DNA from: Zygnema circumcarinatum
Taxonomy: Eukaryota > Streptophyta > Zygnematophyceae > Zygnematales > Zygnemataceae
Length of the DNA: 64,000 nucleotides
Direction: 5' to 3'
Assembly: GCA_037447605.1 (NCBI GenBank)
Contig: CM074809.1
Coordinates: 2,287,499-2,351,498, forward strand
Shown: piece by piece, positions 23,046 through 33,568 of the stretch
Layout of the letters: every line of letters starts with the position of its first letter
Numbering within the stretch: position 1 is the stretch's first letter
Position numbers and translations under genes: made by a program
Notes under the pieces: generated by a model
Database searches by the model: none
Told to the model about the DNA's origin: nothing
The model's input: the letters and a program-made list of their open reading frames with translations, nothing else

Positions 23046-23087
23046 CTGTGCCTGGGGCGACTTGTCGACAAGTCGCCCCAGGCACAG
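23046..23087. repeat. 42-bp perfect palindrome
   Basis: CTGTGCCTGGGGCGACTTGT, C and its exact complement meet with no spacer at the central GTCGAC. Outer arms CGATCAGCT (23035-23043) and AGCTGATCG (23088-23096) extend the symmetry, with a 2-base AG offset on the left. Confidence 0.95.
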
Positions 23088-23990
23088 AGCTGATCGAGAG
23101 TCGACGAACAAAAAAAAAAGCATGCAAACTAATGACACCGAATCAGAAGGAGAGTGACTATTGTTGCTGGTGTTGTTACCTCTCATTGTCCAAAAAGTTT
23201 CAGACAGACACTCTTCCTTTATACGCACACCAACCACCTTGTCACAGGACATCGCCCCGGGATTCAGACAAACGCGAGAGGCACACTACGAATGCGAATG
23301 CTTCAGTCGAGCAGCACAAAAAGGGTGCAGAGAACAATACTGGGAAAAGGCAGGGTAGAAAACGAGTTCGGTTAAAACAATAACGGTTCACATCAATGTA
23401 CATTCGTGCGTTATTTCTGCTTGCTCCGCTGCTGCAAGCGTGCCTGTCCCTGTGTAAACAGGGTTCACAAAAGTACTTCCGGCCCCTAGATAGAACTTGC
23501 TTTCTCCGATGAAGAATCCAAACACAACTGTAGCAGCTCACCCCAGTTCAACTATCCCTCAACAGCTTTACTGGCTCTCTCAAAAGAGTGAGGGTCTCCA
23601 AGCCACCAAAGCACCCTTACAACATCATCAACGGTCTATCATCCCCGTAACTTGAGCATTTACAATGGCTTTGTGAAAACTGCCGCTAGAGCCTGAACAT
23701 ATATCCTCGCCCAGCTTACCAGAGCAAGGGTCTGAACCCCATACAGCATACCTTCAACAGCTACGCTTCTTGCGGCTGCTGACAACATCGTGAAGTGAAT
23801 TGAGGAGCTCACAGCCGCCGTCCAACATGCACAGCCGGCTGCACTCTGTCCTCCGAAAAAAAATTAAACCGCGGGGCCTAGTGGGTCGTCCACGGGAGAA
23901 CTCAGCAAGGAGAAGGTAGTGCAGACGAGGTGGAGGGAGAGGAGGGGAGGAGAGAGGGTAGAGGAAGTAGGGCGAAAAGGAGGGGGAGGA

Positions 23991-26900
23991 CTATGACTTG
24001 GAGAAGTCGCCCCAGCGGCCGCTTCGACTGAGAAGATACTCCGCCCATGGCTGAGCCTTAAGTGAAGCAATCAGCTCTGAGCCCCCCTCACTGTTGGCTG
24101 CGTACAGGCCCTCCACAGCATGCAGCCACAGCACCACGATATCACTCCGCCGAGGGAAATCTGCGTCTCGAGGCACCGCTTCATCTGCCACTTTATCAGC
24201 TGTCATTCGCAGAAACCGCAGAGTTTGCTCGGTGAATACACACCCGGCATACTCGTAGAGCACCACCACAAGGCGGGCCTTTGGGGCCACCTTTGATACT
24301 GCAAGCAGCAAAGCAAAAGAGGGGTAGGCAGATGAGTGGGCGTTTCAGGAGTGAAGGGAGCTGAGAGGGGTTGGGGGAAAAGGAGTGGAGAAACAAGAGC
24401 GATTTGGCAGCACTACAAGCAAGAACACAAGAGTGACTAACGGATATAGAAGCAGAGCATATCAGGCCTGTTACCAACTGCCTCCATCCTCCAACCCCCA
24501 CCCTCTCCTCCATTCACCCTAGGGAAAACGCGCTTTCTTTTTCGGTTCAGGACAGTCCAAGCATGTTCTATTGGATGCTTACCAAACTCCTGGGCGCGTT
24601 CCACGTGGCCGGTGTAGTCCCCTCCGCCCCCAAAAAGTGCAAACCGGCGAGAGCTTGATACGTTGAGAGGTACAAGAAGAAATACGACAGAGGGGACGCC
24701 TGCAGCAAGAGCGAGGAGATGAGAGGATAAGGCAGTTCAGCTCGGAGGGACAACATACATAATCAGGCATAGTCAGACTAACGCAAGCGTATTTTCTATT
24801 TTCCTCATTAAATACATCACAATAAATGTACAAGCCCATACGTCAAGCATAGACATGCATCTGTATGAACGGGGGGGGGTGTGGTAGACCTTATTGCAAA
24901 CATAAATCGACAAGGAAGAGCAACAGGCAAAGGGAGGGAACTGGAAAGCAGGTAAGTGGGTGAGAGGAGAGAAAACAAAATGGCCGAAAACATGGGGCAG
25001 GACGATGGAAGAACCGTTGAGCAAACCATCTATGCTTCCAACCGGGCTTCACCTTAATAAGAAATAATCCTGGTATAATCTTGCTTGCAGTGCAAATCCA
25101 TAACTTACTGAATATTTTGCCAATTTCACAGCCACTTCCCTCTCATTGCAGACGCACCTTCGGCTTCTGAGTTGGTGGTGAGGATGAGTGGGACGCCATA
25201 ACCTTGCCGCCTCTCATAAATCTCTTGAAGCTCATCGCGTGCCTGCTCCGCTGTAAGCAGCCGCAGCTGTGCAGGCAGAGCAGCCAAAGCTCTGTTGGGG
25301 GACCCCACAGAGCTCCCGTGGGAGTCTGCAACACCGCCATCGTAAGCTTATGTTCCGACCTAAACAACGCCGCCTTCATAACTGCCTCATCAACTGTCGG
25401 TATCATATCTATCATATATATATGGTATGGTATATGTCTGTTGGTATTGATCGTATGGCAGAGGCCTTGCTATGACCGCTCTAAGAATTGATAGGTGAAC
25501 AAAAGTTTAGACTCACATTCACTAAACAGTAGAAAGTAGCAAAAGTTTGAAAGTACAGATCCTCTCTCACCTTGTTGGAAGATGAAGTACAGAACTGCCG
25601 CAGAGGAGGCTGTGAAGAGAACGAGAAGGAGCAGCAGAAGACCCCACTGCCACTTCACCGTGCTTTCCAGTGATGCGAGTGTTCCATCAGCCAAGAGTGC
25701 TTTCAGGCGAGCTTCCGCTTGAGCCTTCGCAGGGCTGCATGAGAAAAGGTAAGCTTCTGTAAGAGGCTTTCAGGAAGTGGGGGAAGGAAAATGGATAGAA
25801 TCGAATTTGAATTGCTTCGAAAGTGCTACTCAAAAAACTAAAAAAATGCCTTAAGAACAAACTATCTGAGTCGATTATAATTCAAGTCTCATTTTTCTCC
25901 CCGTACTCCTTAGCCGGTTATTGCTTCTCATGCGACCAAACTTGGAGTAACTTCTTGCAGGTTTATACGGAATATGGTTTTCCATGAGTGCGTTCCGTTC
26001 TGCGACCATAGAAGTGTGAGACTCACCGACATGCTGCCACCTCAGCTACCAGCCGCTCCCGCTCTTGATCCCACACTTTGCGCTGCTCTCCTACCTGCAT
26101 GACTTCAACTTCAAGAGCAGCACAACGGCCTTCATCCGTAACTTTCATCTGCTGCTCATTGGCCTGCATAACGGCTTTTAGGGACGCCAACTCCTCCACT
26201 GTCTCAGCTTGTGCCTTGGCAGCATCGCGGTCGCAGACTGCCTCCACCCTCCGCTTGGTCTGTAGAAAAAAGCGGCCCTTCCTCACCAATTGTAAGGATT
26301 TCTGTCAAAAGAAGTAGTCCATGCACATTCGTAATGGCCAATTCTGGGAGCTCCATTAATTGTCATATCATTACACTTCGAAACATACTTGCAGACGGCA
26401 TTCTCAAACCAAAACTTCACCGATGACAGGGTGTACATCAAGGGGCAAAGCACTGTTGAACAAGAAGCGGATACACAGGAACATGTAACATTCTCCAACG
26501 AGCAAGCAGCAGGCCAATGGGCAGAATGAATTGAAACATTGGCAGCCCGGTTGTGACAAGGAACAGCAGTTCACACCCGCAGCTCGCAGGATTCAAGATC
26601 GGCTCGGAGCTCTGCACGCTCACGACTAAACTCAGCTTGCAGAATGGCACGCTCGCGGGCAAAGGTAGCATTGTCCACTTTCTGCTGCTTCACACACTCC
26701 CGTTGCAGATCCTGCATACATGGCAGCAACAGGCATACAGACCAGCAAGACTTCCTTCTGTTAAAACATATGAACGTGATAGCAGTCATACATTTTACAC
26801 GAGACGTGCTTATTTGGAAGGATCGACGAGTAGGCAGTACTCCACTGCAGCAACCAACGCAAAAGACTTCACGATAGTGCTTGAATTCACAACTGATAAG

Positions 26901-29076
26901 ACGAGTTTGGATCAGTCAATTTGGAAGTATATGGTTTCTCACTTGCTCTGCTGACGTCTTCTCGAGCCGACACTCGATCAACTCCTTATACTGCTTTTCT
27001 CGAACTCGTTGAAGACGCTCCAACTCTTTGCTCTTTGAGGCGGCATTTTCACTGGCATCTTTCCAAGTGGCTCCACACCAACTGTTTCCGTCTCTCCCTC
27101 CCATTGCGGGCCCAAGAATCAGTGTTTGATGCAAAATCATTCTCTGCCGTTGCAACTGGAAGATGGACTAAAGCGCATATGCCAAGCAATCTGGACCTGC
27201 AATCTCCTCTGTATTCATACGCATGCTTCACGGCCCTTCCAATGGCACTACAGATAGCCCCACGTTGAGCATGAGTCAACCAACTCGCCAGTATATCTGT
27301 CGACGAGCATTCCGCCAACTCAATGGAGAAGTGGGAGTAATGCTGACCTGGAGAGCCAGTAAGTCAAAACATTGCTCGCAGCTTCTGGGTCCTCCAAGTT
27401 CGACCAAAGCCACGCTGACCCATCTGCTCATAACAAGCCAAGCACATAGGCCGCTATCTTAATCTATAAGCCCCGACTTACAATGCTTATGCCGCAAAGT
27501 CCAGGTTGCCAGGACGATAAACTGACGATTCTTTTCACATTGCTTTGCCCTAAAAATGCTTTCTCCACACAGGCAGAATCTGGAATAACAGAAAGCACTC
27601 TAATGTATATTGTAGACTGTCAGAAATCCAGGTGAATGTTGACGGGTTAGCCCATACGACAAGCACCTTGAGGAACGTCTGAAAATGACTAGCCGAACAG
27701 AACGGTCCTTGGTGCGCACACAGAATATGCTCAGTAATTAAGAGCAGACGAAAAGGTGAACTCTCTCCGCCAAGTTGGCACTTTCCACTTCCATAAGTCT
27801 GCTTGTACATACTTTTGTTGATATCAAATGAGGCGTCATGTTTTGCCAATCCAACAACAGAGATGTTCTACGTGAATAAACGCTTTGAACTGTGATTCAA
27901 GCCTAGGAAAGTAGCGGACATGTACGAAAGGACGATGCGTATTTATGTAAGGAGGTTGTCGCCTGCGTAAATGTAAGACTAATGGACGGTAAGCTAATGG
28001 AGTTGCGTCTACTTCAGATTGAGGACGAGTGGGGCAGAGAAAGGATCCGAAAGTCTACTGAGAGACAAGCAGTTTGAGTTTGCACAAAAGGCAATCACAT
28101 ATTTTGTCCTTCATAGAATATCCCGTCGAATCGTTTCGTATCCGTGAAGAAGTCATAGCAACGTATGAAATAAGCTTTGACTCACTTTCCTGGGCAAATC
28201 TCAATCAGGCGAAGGCAAACAACGATATCATAAGCCTTACAAAAACTGGCAGCCTAAGTGACAGTCGCTGGAGATAGACATCTAGGTTTGAGACTTTGAA
28301 AAGCACAGCGATAAGCCCGAGAGAAAAAAAGGGATCAATTTGCTGGGCAACGTTTGAAGCAAAGGACGCCGTTCCTCCACGGCTCTCGCGAATGTCCAGA
28401 ATGCATAACAGATAGCATGCTAAGAAATTCCTAATGGTTCCTCGTGAATTTCATGGCTCCAGCACTGTCTGCCTGCCTCCACTTGTAACAACATTGACGT
28501 TTCAAATTTGACAATGCTGATGAGTCCCACGTGACAAGACGCGCCATGTGGATTGCTTGAAAAAAGAACTTGCCTTCTGACTAAAAAAGACAAGAAGCTG
28601 AATGCACATGACATGACATGACATGACAAGTGACATGTGACATGTGCCGGAATTTTATTTTCAAATGGGAAAAAAAAAAAAAGTAAGCTCCTAATGAAGG
28701 ATGTGATGACATCTGAGGGTCCTAAATTTCTACATCATTCTCCTTCTAAATGCGTAAGGAGCACAAGAAGAGCAGCTGAAGGAGCAGCTCATTGCTGCAG
28801 AGACAATTGCAAGGGATGCCAACTGTCCTGTATTTTCTCTTTAGGGAAATTTCCTGTCGGGGAAACAAATTGCAAAGCGTAAGGATAAAGTGACTCACTT
28901 GAAAGGTAGCTTACAACCTCGTCCAGAGGTGGAGCCTCCAAAACCTCCGACTTTTCGGAACCTGCAACCGCATTAAATAAGAGAAATGGGAGGAGAGTCG
29001 CAAAAAGAGCCGCAGAGTCGAGCGTGGCCCGTCCCCTGCGTGCTCCAGAAACGCAGCAGACCCCGTTGCCTGCCAT
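23991..29076 (-). CDS. Single-pass coiled-coil membrane protein of unknown function
   Basis: Eight exons fit in phase: 29076-28899, 27058-26943, 26711-26577, 26259-26027, 25734-25571, 25325-25158, 24699-24583 and 24298-23991. They give 472 residues. I do not recognise the family. The N-terminus has a hydrophobic run (about 20-38) like a signal peptide or anchor. Residues about 60-245 are charged and heptad-like (for example ELERLQRVREKQYKELIE and RERAELRADLESCELR), a probable coiled coil. A strong membrane helix follows at about 251-273 (WGLLLLLLVLFTASSAAVLY). The last 200 residues look globular (LVVVLYEYAGCVFTEQTLRF, IVVLWLHAVEGLY). Whether the coiled coil is lumenal or cytosolic depends on the first helix. 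Intron 1, about 1.8 kb, could hide another in-phase exon. All junctions used are GT-AG. Confidence 0.7.
28607..28645. repeat. (ACATG)n microsatellite in an intron
   Basis: ACATG/GACAT units repeat about eight times with one slip, inside intron 1 of the coiled-coil membrane protein gene. Confidence 0.8.
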
Positions 29077-30392
29077 CCCTCCCACGGCAGCAGGCTTGCC
29101 TCCCCGCCTGCAGGCAGGCAGCAGCAGGCAGCAGGCAGCCCCTGCACTGGCAGTGCAGCCTGCCCTGCGTCCCCACCACGGCGCCTACGTGCTGCCCAGC
29201 GCTCACCAAACACCTGCTGCTCGCTCCATGTCACCCGTAAAGCGTTGCGGACAGATGTGAAGATGGATGGGACTACGTCAAGCGTTGCTTACATGCAGGG
29301 CGTGCCTCCATGCGCAGCTCCAGTTCTGGCACAGAAGCGTCGTACTTCACAGCGTCAAACTGTACTATAAAAATGGAAATGTTTTCCCACCCCCCCGCCC
29401 CTCCCCCCGCCCCTCCAGCCTGTTCAGGGTGAGCCCGGCAGCGCGGCTAGCGGGCGGTGGCTAGACTACTATAGTCAGTCAGTCACCTCGAACCGGAACC
29501 ACTTCCGGAAATCTACAGATCGCCCAAACTACTTTGACAGTCTTCGAACAGACAACTACATGCAGCATCTTAGTGACCAGCATCCTTTGAAGTGGACTGA
29601 ATACAGCCAGATTTTGTCGCCATCACACAACAAGACTTATTTTTCAAGGATGTGCCTTATACCAATACTTCGAGAGCTCATTTTGAAGCCAGTGCATCCT
29701 TATGTTTCACTATCGACAAATCGGTGGTCGAGGTGGTTGGAGGTGGATTTAAAAATACAACCCTAAAAACATTTGGTTTTTTCGGCGAAAATGTAGGGAA
29801 GGCAGTATAGGGGGTTGGGTGAGGAACTTTGGAGGAAAGAGAGTTGCAGTTTCAATCCTTTAGTTCTTGGAGCAGTGAGCCTTGGCTTGCGGCTGTGGAA
29901 ACCATAAGGGAAGCTCCGCACTTCTGTGTTTAACCTCCCATTTAAATCGATTCAACTCTACAAAGGAGACTCTACTCTATCAAAGTTAGTCATTGTCACC
30001 CCATGTTGTCATATTAGGGGGGTCAGACATTAGCCATGGCCGTACTAAATTCTCGAATTTAGTTTACTAAAAGTCAAAGGAAAGGAAATCCGGAAAGCCC
30101 CCGAAAATCCTGAAAATGAAACTCAAAATGGTCCCGAAAAATAGTAAAATACGGGATTTTCATCCGTAAATTTCGTATTTGACGATGCCTGGTCGGGGCC
30201 CCGCTGGGCCGCTGCGGCGGCGACACGAAGAAGGCTCAAGGCGGGGCGGGCCGCGTGGCGAGGGGCGGGGCACAGAGAGAGTGAGAGAGAGAGAGAGAGG
30301 GGCAGAGAGTCAGCGCGCGCTCGCTCTCCTTCACAGGCCGCATCCGCGCCCCCCGACGGACGGTCTGCTTGCATCCGAGTTCTGCGGTGGCC
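29077..30392. other. Divergent intergenic region, no gene seen
   Basis: It lies between the coiled-coil membrane protein (-) and the plastid-type protein (+). It holds a CAGGCAGG-rich tract (29100-29150), an inverted copy of the TAGGGGGGTCAGAC-type terminal repeat (30017-30053) and a (GA)n leader (30275-30300) close to the next start codon. Confidence 0.55.
30017..30053 (-). mobile_element. Solo terminal repeat of a GGGGGGTCAGAC-type element
   Basis: The stretch TAGGGGGGTCAGACATTAGC then CATGGCCGTACTAAATT is the near-complement of 4833-4873, indicating a second, solo copy of that element end. Confidence 0.55.
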
Positions 30393-32504
30393 ATGGCGTC
30401 GCTCGCATTTCCCGCTGTTACGCACAGCTGCTTTGAGGCGTCGCTTGCACCACGCTCCTCGCGAGGGGCGGGCGATGCTACTCTCAGCTCGCCCACCCTG
30501 AGCGCATTGTCGGTTCGCATGCGGAAATTTCGAAGCGTTGCGGAGGGGCGGGCACAGACACCGCCTTGTGTAGTGCGGTGCGTTCAGGAGAACGCGGCTC
30601 AAGGCCACACGAATGAAGCTGGTTCGCAGCTTCGGGAGGTCCTTCTTCGCGTAGTGGCGTCGGGCATCGTGGGTGAGGCTTTTGAAGACCTGCTCAGACA
30701 TTTTTGGTCCATTCTTTTGTTTGTCTGCGCTTAGCTTTCCCTGTTCTAATGTAAATGCTCAGAGTCTCCGCAGGATTGAGCGTTCTTGGGCCCATCCCCG
30801 GGAACGAGCTGCTGATGGGGCGAGCTCCAACTGCGATTGCGGAAGAAGGAAGCAGTATATCTGTCCTTGAAAGAGTTGAAGTACGTTTTTTCTCTGCTTG
30901 CTGTAGGCTTGCAAGCATTTCAGATCTCTTCACTTCGGTGACAGAGCACTGGCTCCACCCACAGAGAGACACTGCTTCTTAGAGGATTGGCTTTTTTTGG
31001 CTGAGCTTGTTTCCATTTCTTGCTCTCTGACTTGTCATCTAACCCTGTCGTAGCTTTCGCTTATTTTATCAATCTTTGCATAATTGAGACGGACAATTTT
31101 GCTAAGTGGAGTGGGTGTGGCCTGCACGAGAGTGATTGCAGCCGGAGGTGCGCGCGAAGAGGCTGGCAGAAGTGCTAGCGCAGAGAAAGCAAGAGGCACA
31201 GGAAGCTGCAGCCAAAGCTGAGGCTGAGAGACTGGCAGTTTTGGCAAAGAAGGAAGAAGAGCAAAAAGCGCGCATAGCGGCTACGGAGGCGGCCAAGTCT
31301 CCTACGCCAAAGGTGCAGCTTGATAAAATGGCAATGTATAGTTTTCTGTAATAGTTGAGATGGGACGGCCTGTGCCACTCAAGCTATGTGCGTTTTTAGC
31401 AAAGTTCCCGTCTAACTGACCACTTGGATTTTGTTTTGAGGCTGTCAGAAGGTGGTGTCTACAGTGGTGGCGGCAAAGAAGACAAAGAGTCACGGGTTTA
31501 TGCCCCTCTTTCTGTCACAGTTCTTCGTGCTTGCTGCTCTGTCTGGCCTTACTGTTGCCCTGTTCATAGTGCCCCAAGGCGGCTGGACAGTTGGCCAGCA
31601 GGTGCTTCATTCGCCTACCACTCTGTTCCAGCTATCTGTCTTCTATTTTCTTACCAGCGGTCCAGTTCTCCTTATTTTGTGATTATATTCAAGTGGTGTC
31701 AGGATCCGGAGCCTTCCAAGGGAAGAGCCAGAGAGTGAGACTATGCGCAATTCTGATGAGTGCTCTTTTGATCTGTCCGGTCGTTTACAAGATGTGAAAG
31801 GAAGGTTAGTGTTGACACCTCGAAGTAGCCTCCTTTGCAGAAAATGGAGGAGGTTTTGGAGAAAGTTACCCCTCCAGCTGAGGCAGCGTGGATTAAAGCT
31901 AAGCCATATATGATTAAGGTGAGATACTTTACTTTTGTGTGTCATGGAGCCAAATGGAGCCCAACATAAGCAAAATCATATTGGGCGCTCCAAACTCAAA
32001 AGGTCGGCTGCTTTCTTTTCATGGTTCTGCCTATTTTAGCAGTTTCCTCGTTGTGGTCGTTAAGTCCTTTGGATCTTGTATGGGAGGTATGGGGAGACGT
32101 CACAGCTCCTTCGTGGGCATAGCCTACTACAATCTCCGTGATGGACTGGTGTGAATGAGAAATTCAACATGTCAATTGTTGATAGTAGACTCACCTGCAG
32201 TGAATGCGCTACCGGGTCTCCCACTGTGTACTCTTTGGCAGTCCTTTGTGGTTTAGTTTCATCCGAGTTTTTTTTAAACCCAGTGCTCTATTCTTCTACT
32301 CCTTACGCTTTACTTGGCATGCAGGCTTGGGATGCCCTCCAGAAGTATGCAGAAGAAGCGAAGCCGTATGTGGCCAAGGCGGCGGCTCAAGCCCAGCCGG
32401 TGGTACTGAAAGCGGTGGAGAACGCAAAGCCAGTGATAAAGCAGTGGCAGGAGAAGCTCGCAGAGGCCCTTTCACAGGCACAGGCGAAGGTGAAGAGCCC
32501 CTGA
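30393..32504 (+). CDS. Putative plastid-targeted one-helix membrane protein, function unknown
   Basis: Six exons join in phase: 30393-30672, 30774-30880, 31142-31312, 31449-31601, 31841-31918 and 32325-32504. They give 322 residues. I do not recognise the family. The ATG at 30393 opens a Ser/Ala/Arg-rich leader with few acidic residues (MASLAFPAVTHSCFEASLAP), typical of plastid transit peptides. A Glu/Lys/Ala-rich helix (QRKQEAQEAAAKAEAERLAV) follows, then one membrane segment (FLSQFFVLAALSGLTVALFI), then an amphipathic repeat tail with recurring AKPY/AKPV units spaced about 11 residues apart (KAKPYMIKAWDALQKYAEEA, then VENAKPVIKQWQEKL). The tail resembles lipid-binding or apolipoprotein-like helices; that is inference. 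A (GA)n run lies about 100 bp before the start. Confidence 0.72.
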
Positions 32505-33568
32505 AACTGAACGTGAAGTAATATTTTTTAGACACTCGCCACTTTGTGTAAAGGCAACCGGAATTGAGGGACTTACGTAGGGCGTTGATCGCAATTGCAT
32601 GGGAAGAGAGGTTGAATTTATGGAGGTAGGAACATTCTTTTTACCATAAGTCTACATTTTCCGAGAAATTGACAGCAAGTCGCTCCTTTAATCATGTTGT
32701 TTCAGATGCTCGAGCACTTATAGGTGTGGATGATCTAGGCATTAGAAAGCATGTAGAACTGTAAGGAAGAGGACAGGTTACTCGGGGACAAAGAGATGTT
32801 GTCACTTCGAATTTTCTAGGAACCTATGAACAGACCCGTTAATGGGAAATATTTCTCTCCGTTAACTTGTCTCTTTTGGCCATTAGGGCAATCCTTCTTC
32901 GGATTGTCCATATCGTGTTCTTCGGAATCGTTTCGAAGTAAATGAGACTCACACACATGGTGATTTCCTGCCTGACGTAACTCTGTTTCGTAAGGTGTTC
33001 ACCAACCTCATGCCACATCAACTCGGTTGAAATGTTCTCTAACCTCCCAGCAGCACCACACATAATCCTGGTCTACAGCACAAGGCTGCTGTCCTTTCGC
33101 CCTCATCTTTCGCGACATGCTCCGGCGTAGCGTCACAGTAATGGCCAAGGCATCTGGCTAGACACTTCATGAATTGCACCGGAAGATAAACAAGACGTGC
33201 AGCATACATTCATAAGCCTGAAAAACAAGTCCCTCCAGGTACAAACCACGCACGCACAGAAAAGATAATTTCAGAAGGCAAGAACTGAAAAGATGCCAGT
33301 GCTCCTTTACTCCGTCATCAAAACTTCACCAACCATGCATTCCAATGGCACTTAAGGACAAGCACAATGCTCTTCTGCTGTCCTTGTTGGCCTCCTCAGC
33401 CCCCTCCACTGCACTGAATTTTCCGCCACTTAGCTGACAGATCTTCACCTGCAAGACGGCCAGTGCAAGATACAACGCTGTTAGACAACGCAAACCACGG
33501 GCCCATGTGATGGAAACGTATTCTTGTCAATGGAAGTATCTACTATACCTGAAAGAAGCGCGAAGTCC
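32505..33568. other. Convergent 3' spacer, no feature seen
   Basis: It lies between the 3' ends of the plastid-type gene (+) and the eL20 gene (-). No repeat, RNA gene or recognisable coding sequence was found. Confidence 0.5.

Larger units (their letters stand above)
18223..23990. other. Gene-free, GC-rich repeat-bearing region
   Basis: No frame here shows a recognised domain, and the long frames come from high GC and simple repeats. Contents listed separately: purine-rich minisatellite, GTACG-motif cluster, opposed GGAC arrays, a fold-back MITE, 32-bp and 20-bp tandem repeats, two dispersed-repeat copies and a 42-bp palindrome. The stretch 23100-23990 holds nothing I recognise. Confidence 0.55.

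Noticed and set aside
24001-25325. C-terminal domain of the coiled-coil membrane protein as a torsin-cofactor (LAP1-like) domain
   Set aside because: The topology is similar, but the resemblance is a handful of hydrophobic residues, and torsins are not known from plants.
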